This document shows, piece by piece, positions 54,604 through 64,000 of a stretch of DNA of 64,000 nt. Origin of the DNA: Agapetus fuscipes (taxonomy: Eukaryota > Arthropoda > Insecta > Trichoptera > Glossosomatidae); contig OX637332.1 in NCBI GenBank assembly GCA_951799405.1, forward strand, positions 31,658,832-31,722,831, given 5' to 3'. Numbering within the stretch: position 1 is the first letter of the stretch; every line of letters starts with the position of its first letter. The position numbers were made by a program, and so were the translations under genes. The notes beneath the pieces are model-generated. The model was not told where the DNA came from and searched no databases. It worked only from the letters and a program-made list of their open reading frames with translations.

Positions 54604-54977
54604 TACTACTACATATCTTGTGGATAGTTTAGTATTTTATTTAAATCATTATTTAAAATATAAAAGTAAATGCCTACTTTGCATGCGATGAGCTAAATTT
54701 TTAAAGCTTGATTTAAAAGCTTGAAAATAAAGGAACTCCCAAGTTGAATAATAGATTAGTATGTTAAAGAAATAATAAATGGAAACAAGTTAACAGAAAT
54801 TTGGACTACGCTCAGTGAAATGTAGATAGAGTTGCGGTTACGGAAAGTTAAAAAAAAAACGTTGTTTGCGTAAGTCGCTATGAAGTAGTAAGGAGAAAAA
54901 AAATTGATGCTGAAATTTTTATAGTAAAGAAAGAGTGCATGAGAAAGAATGTAAAAACAAAAATATCAAGGAAAAAC
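54604..54977. other. Unassigned stretch
   Basis: AT-rich, no recognised feature. Confidence 0.5.
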
Positions 54978-55070
54978 TCTGTAACTGTAACTGTAACGCT
55001 GTCACCATTCCGCTAGGGGTGACCAAAGCCTCTGCAGAGCTGCCTCCATTTTTTCCTATCCTTCATACCT
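54978..55070. repeat. F dispersed repeat
   Basis: CTGTAACTGTAACTGTAACG, TAGGGGTGACCAAAGCC and GCAGAGCTGCCTCCATTTT match 44226-44322. Confidence 0.75.
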
Positions 55071-55811
55071 CTTTGAATTCATTCATATCCATCACCTTTT
55101 TCATGCATTTTATTCTTTTACGCTCGCTTTGTACATCCCATTCCATTGTAAATGAATATAATCTAAAGAGTGAGAAAAGTAACGCATGGATGGATAAATG
55201 TAACAAAAAGTAAGTGAGTGAGGAAACGCAAGTGAAATGAGTTGAGGAGGTTTACGCCACCCTTAGTGGAAAGCAGCTGAAAGCAGTCACAGCATGGCCA
55301 CACCTGTTTTTATTAAAATGTAAATTTCATTTTCTCTAACCCCTTCACAATGACACGCGTTATACGCAAGATAAATTACTCGGCAGATTCTAAAACACGT
55401 TTCCAATTTTACGCCGCAATGTGAGAAAGATGACACAAAAAACAACAGCGAATTACGTTTTGTAAATTTTCAGTGTTTATGAACGTGGAGAGGAATAATG
55501 TTCGACGGCATATTTCATGGCGGGAAAAAAAGTACAGATTAACCGCGATGATAAATATACGTTTTGGTTATGCGCGGCTCACAATGACACATGCCTGGTT
55601 TATCGGCCCGGCTTGCTGTATTTTTGTGTATATTCGGTGTGTGCGTAACAGGTGGCATGGTTTGATAATACGTAATATTGTTAACGACGAGCCTTAATAT
55701 CACGTACCTGCGCTTAATACCCACCCAGGGCTGAAACAATGTCATGGCCTAATTAAACTAGTCACAAAAATCCCGTGAAATTTACGTTTCAGTGTATTTG
55801 ACGTCCGACGG
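55071..55811. other. Single-copy-looking block, CpG-containing at 55470-55700
   Basis: No repeat match. 55473-55697 is open for 74 codons without a known domain. Its even composition and position between old repeats would suit a conserved non-coding block; this cannot be tested here. Confidence 0.4.
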
Positions 55812-56023
55812 GGCTATTCTTAGACATTTTTTAGTCGCCGGTTGAGCCCACGCTTTGACAAACTAATGATGCCTGGGCTGAAAGTATCATCACAACGATC
55901 ATTTCTACCTACCGAATTTTGGACACTTGCGGCCATCTTGGATTGAAAAAAATCGTACAAATGCATCATCAGTTTGTCAAAGCGTGAGCTCAACGGACGA
56001 CTAAAATGTCTAAGAATAGCACC
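55812..56023. mobile_element. MITE with 58-bp inverted ends, containing a G fragment
   Basis: Left arm 55812-55872 (GCTATTCTTAGACATTTT, CGCTTTGACAAACT) and right arm 55962-56023 (AGTTTGTCAAAGCG, AAAATGTCTAAGAATAGC) are inverted. The 90 bp between (GGGCTGAAAGTATCATCACA, ACTTGCGGCCATCTTGGATT) are a shortened G MITE, so G inserted into the loop or the composite moved as one. Confidence 0.8.
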
Positions 56024-56267
56024 GCAAAAGAAATTAATTAGTTATAAAGGAAAAGTTTGTAGATGTGATTTAGTATTTTTGAAGAAATAAAGTTGAATAT
56101 AATGTTTGTTAGTTGAATGAATAGATGATGATATATACGAGACGCAGGTATAGAATCAAAAGCGTCGGTGTAGGTTTTTTCCCCTGAAAATAGGATAAAT
56201 ATATGGAAACACAGAAAATTAAATTCTGTCCTGTGAAACATTTCATAAAAATTCTAGTTTATCACAA

Positions 56268-56341
56268 GTCCGGTTGATAACTCGGTTGATAAAGTGCTTG
56301 CATTCTATGCCGAAAGCTCGGGTTTGAATCCCACCAAGGGT
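56268..56341 (+). mobile_element. B SINE, head only
   Basis: CCGGTTGATAACTCGGTTGA and GGGTTTGAATCCCACC; the body is absent. Confidence 0.75.
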
Positions 56342-56512
56342 TAAATTTAATTACAGTGAGGTGATTTTATTTTACACAATTTATTTCAGATTCGATTCAG
56401 AGACAGAGTCACTTTAACACTTACACAATACAACGCTCGGTTGGCTTCTTACGCTACAGAGAGTGACCCTTATTTTATAAAAATAATAAAAGTCAAATAT
56501 TATATCAGATAT

Positions 56513-57003
56513 ACATCAGATATTTTCATACTTTCAACAAAACTATTAACAAAGCCCGTTGCCATGGTGATTTCATGGTTTCTATGGTGATATGTAAATA
56601 GATTGAAGACGGAGTAGAGGCACATTGCTTACAGAGAAAATGAGAAAATAATTTCATTTCATATTATTATTTTTTTTTTTAATTAGATTAGTGAAGTGGA
56701 ATGCAATTCACCAACCTGTTCTGCCTGGCTAGGATACAATCAATAAATAATTCATTAATGTTTATTTTAATGAATTAATTATTACCCAATAACATCTGTT
56801 GAACCAGGGTCAAAGCTATGGTCAAATGACCCAAGCGGGGATCGAACCAACGTTATTCTATTTCAAATACGCTAGAATTATCAGCCCACTTGGCCCCCTC
56901 GGCCATAACACCGATGCATTATAAGCAATGTATGGTATTAAAGACAGTGCATCATGTTGGTTGGTACCAAATCACATTCATAGCCCTCCCTTGAGTTATA
57001 TCT
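56513..57003. repeat. M dispersed repeat split by a C SINE
   Basis: 56513-56664 and 56924-57003 line up with the continuous copy at 12253-12500, giving an empty site for the C insertion. Confidence 0.78.
56665..56923 (-). mobile_element. C SINE, full length
   Basis: The minus strand shows GGCCAAGTGGGCTGATAATT, GGTTCGATCCCCGCTTGG, the middle and 3' domain, and a poly-A tail (T-run at 56668-56681). TTAT on both sides may be part of the target duplication. Confidence 0.88.
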
Positions 57004-57280
57004 CCATGCCCGCAGCCCTGCGTCCGCCATGGTCTGGTAGAGAGACCCGCGTGAAGTCGCGAGTGTAGACTGCAGAGTAATCCCTCCCGGCTCAGGCTCG
57101 CTAGCTTTTCAATATTCATTGCGCGCGCTGATCCGGCGCGGCCTCAAAGCGATATTTTAATTTGGCAGAAAGACCGGCCGTAAAGCGCGCTAAGCGGATC
57201 AGAGATGCGGCTCTTAATAAACAAACACGCCCACCGTGTCACATGTAATTTGGGCCGGAAACAAGTAAAGCGTCCTTAGG
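57004..57280. other. GC-rich patch
   Basis: CGCGCGCTGATCCGGCGCGG and similar stretches make this one of the most CpG-rich parts of the window. No ORF, repeat match or RNA structure recognised. A regulatory element is possible. Confidence 0.4.
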
Positions 57281-57502
57281 TTGACGTTATGACCACCCAT
57301 GCTGTAAAAAATGGTTCACTTTGACAATGTCACCTCTGTTTCAGGGAAGGTCGGAAAAAGTTGCGGGGCTTATGTTCATGTGAGGTTTGGTTTATTTATG
57401 TCACATGTTGTATATGAAAGCGCGAAATTACATACGCCTGCTCGTGGGCATGCATTAAATATGGGCCTTAAATATCAATATTTCTTTGCAACTTAGATTA
57501 TA
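57281..57502 (+). mobile_element. A repeat, subfamily c, head shortened
   Basis: GACGTTATGACCACCCATGC to TTGCAACTTAGATTATAAAG. Confidence 0.82.
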
Positions 57503-58226
57503 AAGAGTACAAGAAGAAGTAAGAAAATAAAGTGATCATAATGAAATACGAGTAAATAGATAACTAATGCTGGATTCCTAATAATGGATGTTTTTATTTT
57601 GTTTAGAGATATCCGAAGCAATGTATATATCAGTTTGAGGGTATTAGTTAGTCCTGAAAATAAATGGTATCAATTCTTCTTAAATAATCAAATTGGTTGA
57701 ATATTGTTTTTTTTAATGTTGGGTGTCGTAGAAGACACGATTGTCTATAAATTGGAATCATTGATGTGGTAATATTGCTTTTATAACACAATCTCAGAAA
57801 TAATGTGATATTTGATCTACAAAGTGTGAATTGCTAGAGCAAACACATCATGATATGTGGAACTTTGAAATTCAATTTTGTGAGCAAGATTATGCAAAAC
57901 AAGGAGCGGCTCGCTGACGAGTCGACTTGCGCACGATTAGCGAGCGACACAGAGACGCCCTAAACTTCTCGCACACATTTGCATGCATTCATAAACATGG
58001 CCGGTGGCGGTGGGTGCGATCTGAATTTAGTTCATGTGTGAATAAGGTGACAGTGTTTGACTTGAGTTTGTCAAGTTCGCGTTTGTGTTTGTATTTTTTG
58101 TAATCTTTAGTGTCTTTTCCTAGCTTGAGAAATGTTCTTTGAGATAATTACAAAACTCGTTATTCTTCTTTCAGACATTATTGATTTACCAGTATATCTA
58201 GTAAATTTATACATACTCGTAACTTT
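57503..58226. other. Unassigned stretch
   Basis: 57900-58020 is GC-richer and contains ATGGCCGGTGGCGGTGGGTG. A first exon could look like this, but there is no further support. Confidence 0.35.
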
Positions 58227-58735
58227 AGTCAATAGCTCAGTTGGAAGTGCGCTTGCATTCTATGTCGGAGGACTATGGAGTAGCCCGCTCCAAAAGTGTC
58301 AAAACCTATCATCTAAATGTAAGTCTAAATCTAAGCTGCAAAGATATTGAGATAAGGAGACACGTATAATTTCGCGCTAACACATGCCGCATGTGGACCT
58401 ACAATATAAAAACCCAATCTCAAATGAACATAAGCCCTGCAACTCTTGCCAACCTTACCTGAAACAGGGATGACATTGGCAAAGTGAACCCTTTTTTACA
58501 GTATGGTTGGTCAGCCTCATACCAACCTATAAGTCAATGAATATAATCTCTAATACCCATGATATAATTTTGTGGTTCATGTGTTTTATTTTCTTCTTTA
58601 TTTATTTAGCCTTCACAAGAAATGAGAATCAACTTTCTCGGGAGCTGGGAAAACCCCAGTTTAACTGATTGATATGTTAGCGTAAGGCTGGCTCATATAC
58701 CTGTACAAATGAGTAGGTTCCACATGCCACAATTT
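58227..58735 (+). mobile_element. B SINE split by other sequence including an A repeat
   Basis: Head at 58227-58274 (CAATAGCTCAGTTGGAAGTG) and 3' part at 58608-58735 (AGCCTTCACAAGAAATGAG to GTAGGTTCCACATGCC). The body between is lost and an A copy lies in the gap. Confidence 0.6.
58315..58541 (-). mobile_element. A repeat, subfamily b, small deletion
   Basis: AAGTCTAAATCTAAGCTGC to CAACCTATAAGTCAATGAAT, lacking about 25 bp near GCATTCCCACAAGC. Confidence 0.87.
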
Positions 58736-59017
58736 ACGCTTTTAAGGACAACGTGCTAAAAATTTGCTCTATATGTACAACTAAATTCGACCTCAAAGAT
58801 ATTTTATGTTTGTATTGACCTGCTTTCAATTTGTTTTCACTTGTTGGGTCCTTCAAACTGTAAATCCATCTTTCGCTTTCCGACCCCTCAAATTTTCAGC
58901 GACCACAAACATTCCCTTTTTGCGGAGTTTTATGGAAGAAATGAAGAATTTACATTTGATGAATCGATAATATGGTTTTAAAATAGCTGCGTGCATGAAC
59001 GGACGTTTGAGTATAGT

Positions 59018-59090
59018 CTATAATCTAAAAACCTAAGTAGCAAAGATAAATTACATTTAAGATTCATATGAAATGAATTCGTATATGCAG
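59018..59090 (-). mobile_element. A repeat, tail fragment
   Basis: CTATAATCTAAAAACCTAAG to TTCATATGAAATGAATTCG. Confidence 0.65.
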
Positions 59091-59628
59091 TTCCAGATGA
59101 AATCCGGTGAGAAGGTCAAGACTCTCAGTAGCTAAAAATAATAACATTATTTGAAATATACTCCAATACGTTTGAAATATCTTGTAATTTTCAGGCACGT
59201 GGACTCATATTGATATATTATACATTTCCTTTCAAGTTGACATTCCATCAGAACAAAGGGATAAACGTCAAAGACGTAAAAACGCGTCGTCACATGATTG
59301 ACACGCGTTCGACTATTGATCGACAGATAATCGGTGACTCGTCGTGTGTAGTGCGTACGATGCGAGTAGGCGCGTGTGAGAGGGGCCCACACGAAACGTT
59401 GTAGTTCTGTAGAGTTGATTTGTGCGGTACAAGAACATGACAAAGTGCACGATCGAAGTAGAGGAATTCAATTACAAGCAATCACAGCTTGTGTGGTGAC
59501 ATGTCAGAATATCTTCAAGTGTTCTGTACGGATATGGATATTCGCAACGAAACTAAGCTACAGACATAGTGTAACGTGTTGTCACATTTCTTCTGAAAGG
59601 TTTCCATGTTTTAAGTTCCTTGTTTTAA
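59091..59628. other. Unassigned stretch
   Basis: Overlapping ORFs on both strands at 59147-59636, CpG-containing and without known domains. 59545-59580 (CGCAACGAAACTAAGCTACA) is a B SINE tail fragment. Confidence 0.45.
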
Positions 59629-59872
59629 TTCCTTGACTTATAGGTTGGTATGAGGCTGACCAACCATACTGTAAAAATGGTTCCCTTTGCCAATGCCACC
59701 CCTGTTTCAGGGAAGGTTGGCAAGAGTTGCAGGGCTTATGATCATTTAAGATTGGATTTTTATATTGTAGGTTCACATGCGGCATGTGTTAGCGTGAAAT
59801 TTTTACATGTCTGCTTGTGGGAGTGCGTTTAATATGAAACTTAAATGATATATATCTTTGCAGCTTAGATTT
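59629..59872 (+). mobile_element. A repeat, subfamily b
   Basis: Complete from CCTTGACTTATAGGTTGG to TTTGCAGCTTAGATTTT. Confidence 0.9.
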
Positions 59873-59887
59873 TAGAAGTCCATAACT

Positions 59888-60111
59888 ATAATCTAGGTTA
59901 CAAAGATATATTGGCATATTTAACTCATGGTCACAAACAGTATGTTTGTACACATGCCTCATGTGTACATACATGGTAAACCAAGCCTCACATGAACCTA
60001 ACTTTTCAACTCCTGCCTTCTTTCCCTGAAACCGGGGCGGCATTGACAACAGTGAACAAACTTTTTATAGCATGGGGGGTCAGCATCATACCAACCTACT
60101 AGTCAAGGAAC
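59888..60111 (-). mobile_element. A repeat, subfamily c
   Basis: Tail to tail with the previous copy, only about 15 bp between their tail ends, so the pair forms an inverted structure. Confidence 0.83.
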
Positions 60112-61441
60112 ATATTAAGTGAAATTTATTTATCTAATTTTTAGGTTAGATGGCCGGCTTTATCAAACACCAAAATTATTTTTCATAATTTAATAATTTC
60201 TTGTAAATAAATCATGGATGTTTGGAAACATGAGGTACTGCCAGATAGCTGGAAAGTTGCACTATTGTGTCCAATACATAAAAAAGGAGACAAAATGCTA
60301 TGCTCTAATTATAGAGGTATCTCACTTCTCCCAGCGGCATACAAAATATTGTCTAATATTCTGCTAAGAAGAATTATGCCATATGCTGAATGTGCTCTTG
60401 GAGAGTACCAAGCAGGTTTCAGAAGGAATCGGAGCACAACGGACCAGATCTTTTCTTTGAGGAAAATATTGGAGAAGAAGTGGGAATATGCTCAAGATAC
60501 TCATTGCCTTTTTGTCGACTTCAAGACTGCTTATGACTCAGTCATAGAGTTATAAAGGTATAGAGATGAAGTCCAGGCCAAAATAATGTCCCCTTTTTTT
60601 TGGACTGAAGCGCTGAACCTCGATCCGCGTGCAATTTGTAATGCTCGGTTTTGGTCTTATTATTTCTCCAGCGCTCGGATCGTGAACATCTCGTTAAAAG
60701 TGGTTTTCTGTGTGAAAGGGCGCAAAAATAGGTCCGAAAAAGTAAAATACATGGATGAAATCACATTTCACATGTAAATTTATGTTTTTAATACGCTAAT
60801 TAACGTTTTATTTATATTTTGTACGAATTATTGACAGGCGCGTGCTAGAAGAGTGCGTCTACTTTAAAGATAGTGTTCTACCGTGTGAAAGAAAGGGACA
60901 ACAGCGCCCAGGGCTGTACTCGAAATAATCGAGCCTCTTGAAAAATATTTTCCACTAACTACTAAAAAACAAAGTGGCACAAAAATGATAATTTTAGGAA
61001 TTCTTCGACTAATAAATGGAATATATGTACAAAAAAAAATGAGGCTTAATACGGTATACTCTTGCAAAAGTCGCTATGATATTTGACAGTTCAAATTATA
61101 ACAACTCAAATTATACGAAACTTAGCGAGTTTTGAAATAGTACAATAAAATACAGAACAACATTTTTTTAAATCCAATGCAACGACAGCCATTGCAAAAA
61201 AAACTTTTTTTTAAACTAAGAGTGGTTTGCAAGTGGATTCCTCGATTATTTCATCTAAATTAATGTGGTTACAATTTTAAACGAGTCGTATTATTTTTAA
61301 AATTAAAATAATAAAATCTTTAATTGATGAGGCATTCACTTTGTAACCTTTCTATATTCTACAATCTAAGTTGCAAATATATATTTACATTAAAAACTCA
61401 TATCAAATGCATACCCACAAACCAAAAAGTGCAGTTCACGC

Positions 61442-62727
61442 TAGGGCATGGATACCGGTATACCGAAATACCGGTATACCGACTGTTATTTTCGGTATTT
61501 TGAAACCGGTATTTGAGGATAAAATACCGGTATTTCGATTTTTCGTAAAAAAATATCAATTATTATTGCAAAGGTGTTTAAAAACTTTGCAGAACGCTCG
61601 ATTTATATGGTTCACAGTGTTGTTCATACTTCAGATGAGTTTTCATATGAGACGAATCACGATTATTAGAAAAAATCATCACAATATCAACTACGCAAAA
61701 TTCTGCATGCTTAATAGTATCTAGTTGGTATTTAATGATATCGCTTTCAGTTGTTCGTCTAATGTTTTACTTCTACAATTAACTGCTACCGGCACGCGCG
61801 CACGCTCGAACACAACACAAGACGATACGTAAGTACGTAAGCGCTATATCATACATCTTTCTCTCTCTCTCATACATTGGATTAGTATTAAACCTCTCGC
61901 ACGGTTCTTTTTGGGCATCCGGGCACTATGGTCTACGCTCCACCCCTCCCTCAATCTATGACCACAAATCAAAACAGATCCCAGGTTGGTCAGATCGGAG
62001 AGGAAGAAGAAGATAATATTCAAACATTGATTCGTATTGAAATGACATTGTATGAAAATGAAGGTACTAGAGGCAGATTTTTGGACGTAGCTTACAAGTA
62101 CCTCTTAAGCATTCCACCGACGAGCGTTGAGTCAGAAAGGGCATTTTCAGCTGTAAGTTACATTATGTAACAAAATAAGATCATCTCTCAACGACGCAAG
62201 TTTGGACGCGTTATGTTTTCTTCGCACGATTTTCCAACAAACGCGATCTGACTGAAAAATAAACTTAAGTTAATTGCGCCTGCGCCTATATTTTGGTTTA
62301 TTTAAGAAAATAAAACAATTTGATTTTGTTTTAACTTATGTACGCTATATAAGAAATTCTCGTTGCACGATTTCATATAATTAGAGAGTAAGACTGATTT
62401 TAATACCAATGTGATTGTGATGTTTGTGCCTTTAAAACAACTTAAATAATTCTTGGATCCAATAACGTATTTTATTTAATATTACCTTAACTATAATAAG
62501 TCAATAAATGGTTTTTACTGAGTTGATCAATAGTTCGAGTGTTTTTGACAAATAGCTTAGAAAACTGCTTTAATGAATTACTTATCGTTTTTGGCATCAT
62601 TTAACCAGTAATTAGCAGTATTTAATAAAATACCGAAAAAATACCGAAATTTCGGTATACCGGTATTGGAAATTTCAATATCGGTATCAATACCGGTATG
62701 AAAATTATTCCGGTATTCCATGCCCTA
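61442..62727 (+). mobile_element. hAT transposon, 1,286 bp, internally deleted
   Basis: Flanked by GTTCACGC (61434-61441) and GTTCGCGC (62728-62735), 7 of 8. Ends TAGGGCATGGATACCGG and TAGGGCATGGAATACCGG (complement of right) are inverted. CCGGTAT and ATACCGG units recur within about 90 bp of each end, like the subterminal motif clusters bound by hAT transposases. Only the 3' end of a transposase gene is left. Confidence 0.93.
61928..62255 (+). pseudogene. hAT transposase C-terminal dimerisation domain, frameshifted
   Basis: 61928-62170 contains RFLDVAYKYLLSIPPTSVES and ERAFSAVSYI; after a +1 shift at about 62163 the frame goes on with NKIRSSLNDASLDALCFLRT to a TGA at 62253-62255. This is the familiar hAT C-terminal block (PF05699-type: YL..PPTS..SER.FS......R..L......L.FL). 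The catalytic region is missing, lost with the interior of the element. Confidence 0.93.
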
Positions 62728-64000
62728 GTTCGCGCCTACAAATGCTGAATGCTTATAAATAAAATCCTAGCCTTAAATGAAACAGGGGTGACATTGGCAA
62801 AGTGAACCATTTTTTACAATATGGGTGGTCAGCCTCATATCCTATAAGTCACGGAAATTTGTTTTTTTAATATTAAAATGAAATCATGTTTTCGAAATTG
62901 GTTGTACATTAATAAATTTGACTCGTCCTGTAACCATATACAACTTATATTTTGATTTTTCATTATTAAATATTAAAATCTTTTTTGTTTTATTATGTAT
63001 TCTTACCCTGAATCGGCTCTGGTAACCATTTTTTGCAAGAGCCATGTTTTACCGTTATTCTCGTAAAAGGTCTGTACATACATGTATGGTTTTTAAGTGA
63101 TTTAATATTATTGTTCACACCCATAACAAGAAAAAATCATGTTATGTATGGTGCTTTACATTATCACAAAAATAATATTTCGTAGCATCCATTGGTTTCA
63201 TCCTGTGGGCAGAGCGAGACAAAAGTATATTTACCTCGCTCGTAATGTTTAAACAAGCTATTAGATGAACAATAAAGCTTTAAACACAAGAGTGCACGGC
63301 TGAAGATGCAAAAAAAAAAAAATTTGTGCACTACAAGTTTATACCTATTTGTGATAAATCTTGTACTTTCGTTAATTTACCCTCGTTGAGTTGGGTCCAT
63401 ATTTGTATGTTCCTTTTGTAGGAGACACGCGGTCTATATATTAGTAAGTCAATGGACTCAGTGCATCGTTTGGGGCTGTGGAGCGTTTTATGAGACTATG
63501 GAATTCCTGGAAAACTCATCAAACTGGTTCAGATATCCATTGAAAATTCAAGAGCTCAAATACTGCTGCAGGGACAGGTCTCGGATCCCTTTGAGATCAG
63601 TTCAGGCCTAAAGCAGGGTGACGCCCTTTCTCCATTGCTCTTCAACCTAGCCTTAGAAAAGGTTGTGAGAGAAACCAAACCTGTGTATGGTGGAATCACC
63701 ATAGGAAGTACCATTAGGCTGCTGGGATATGCGGATGATGTGGTGCTTCTGGGAGAGAACGCTGCACAGCTCCGGGCGCTCTTCTTACCAATGGAGAGAA
63801 TGGCAAGGAGGATAGGATTGAGAATTAATGAGGGGAAAACTGAATACTTGCCTGTGGCGCAGCGGGATATTCAAGAAGATTTGAATGTAGATAATTACAA
63901 GTTTAAGAACTGCAATTCATTCAAATACTTGGGTACCCTTATAAATGACAAAAATATCCTATCCTCAGAATTACATGCCCGAATTCACTCCGGAAATAAT

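Larger units (their letters stand above)
61358..62856 (-). mobile_element. A repeat, subfamily a, split by a hAT element
   Basis: Pieces 61358-61441 and 62736-62856 join in the GTTCGCGC stretch. The head-side piece has a short internal deletion after CCTTAAATGA. Confidence 0.9.
60543..63454. mobile_element. DNA transposon with 8-bp target duplication, 2.9 kb including nested elements
   Basis: Perfect GACTCAGT at 60535-60542 and 63455-63462, inside the LINE coding sequence, sets the borders. Ends: CATAGAGTTATAAAGG at the left and CATTGACTTACTAATA as complement of the right, 16 of 22 bases alike, both reaching TATAGA. About 1.4 kb remain after leaving out the nested A and hAT sequences. The 63-codon ORF at 60586-60777 is unknown to me. 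Eight-bp duplications occur in hAT, P and Merlin elements; the CAT ends do not decide between them. Confidence 0.85.
60200..64000 (+). pseudogene. RTE-like LINE reverse transcriptase, split by a DNA transposon, running off the window
   Basis: The coding sequence is in two parts, 60214-60542 and 63455-64000. Part one opens with KVALLCPIHKKGDK and NYRGISLL, has YQAGFRRNRSTTDQI and polymerase motif A, FVDFKTAYDS. Part two resumes at the same codon (DSVHRLGLW), then has motif B (SSGLKQGDALSPLLF), the catalytic GYADD (63725-63739) and YLGTLINDKN, and is open to the window end. It belongs with RTE-like LINEs of insects by these motifs. The endonuclease and N-terminal polymerase part are missing, as in a 5'-truncated copy. 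Besides the insertion there is one in-frame TGA at 63491-63493, so it is dead. The X fragment at 47395 looks like the C-terminus of the same clade. Confidence 0.93.

Noticed and set aside
60200..64000. Two separate LINE copies
   Set aside because: The break is in the same codon, the frame resumes, and the 8-bp duplicate shows a single copy split by an insertion.

Overview
This window looks like nuclear DNA of an arthropod, most likely an insect. It is AT-rich and made largely of transposable-element debris: SINEs, LINE fragments, LTR elements, hAT transposons and MITEs, with very little open coding sequence. The order is not secure; the RTE-like LINE ends and tRNA-derived SINEs fit Lepidoptera or another large-genome insect. 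I see no bacterial or organellar genes, no CRISPR array and no convincing intact host gene. The window is best read as intergenic or long-intron DNA.

Family labels used below. A: a repeat of about 250 bp whose 3' tail is a (TTAGA/TTAGAT)n array, about 30 copies, in several cases joined to the 3' end of LINE Z. B: tRNA-derived SINE of about 330 bp with a (TTGCG)n tail. C and D: tRNA-like SINEs with different heads, a shared 3' domain and poly-A tails. E: a SINE with a second type of tRNA-like head. F: a short dispersed repeat. G, H, J and K: inverted-repeat MITEs or foldback elements. I: small hAT elements. L and P: foldback elements whose arms are tandem short repeats. M: a dispersed repeat with two copies. 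N: an inverted pair of related sequences. V: L2/CR1-like LINE 3' ends. W and X: other LINE 3' fragments. Z: the LINE whose 3' end is repeat A.

Layout. 1-15.6 kb: a mosaic of A, B, C, D, E, G, H, J, K and L copies, several nested, with fragments of LINEs Z and V. 15.7-18.0 kb: a 2,311-bp hAT element with 8-bp target duplication, inverted ends and a transposase pseudogene, inserted in an A copy. 18-25 kb: SINEs, MITEs and about 2 kb of single-copy-looking DNA (21.8-23.8 kb). 25.3-31.1 kb: a non-autonomous LTR retrotransposon (1,600-bp LTRs with no difference seen, primer site, purine tract, 4-bp target duplication) sitting inside an older 428-bp solo LTR. 31-60 kb: more A and B copies, the longest Z fragment, a tandem-repeat-armed foldback element, small hAT elements at 39.2, 43.2 and 49.7 kb, and a full-length 5S rRNA-like sequence joined to an E SINE at 54.0 kb. 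60.2-64.0 kb: a three-level nest, in which an RTE-like LINE reverse transcriptase is split by a 2.9-kb DNA transposon, which holds an A copy, which is split by a 1.3-kb hAT element carrying a broken hAT C-terminal domain.

Nothing here forms an operon or pathway. What joins the parts is parasitism: LINEs that probably mobilise the SINEs, transposase sources that could mobilise MITEs, and a non-coding LTR element that must borrow its proteins. The least explained structure is an array of nine near-palindromic AGGTGTTGACCTG-like motifs in the interior of the LTR element (27.8-28.1 kb).
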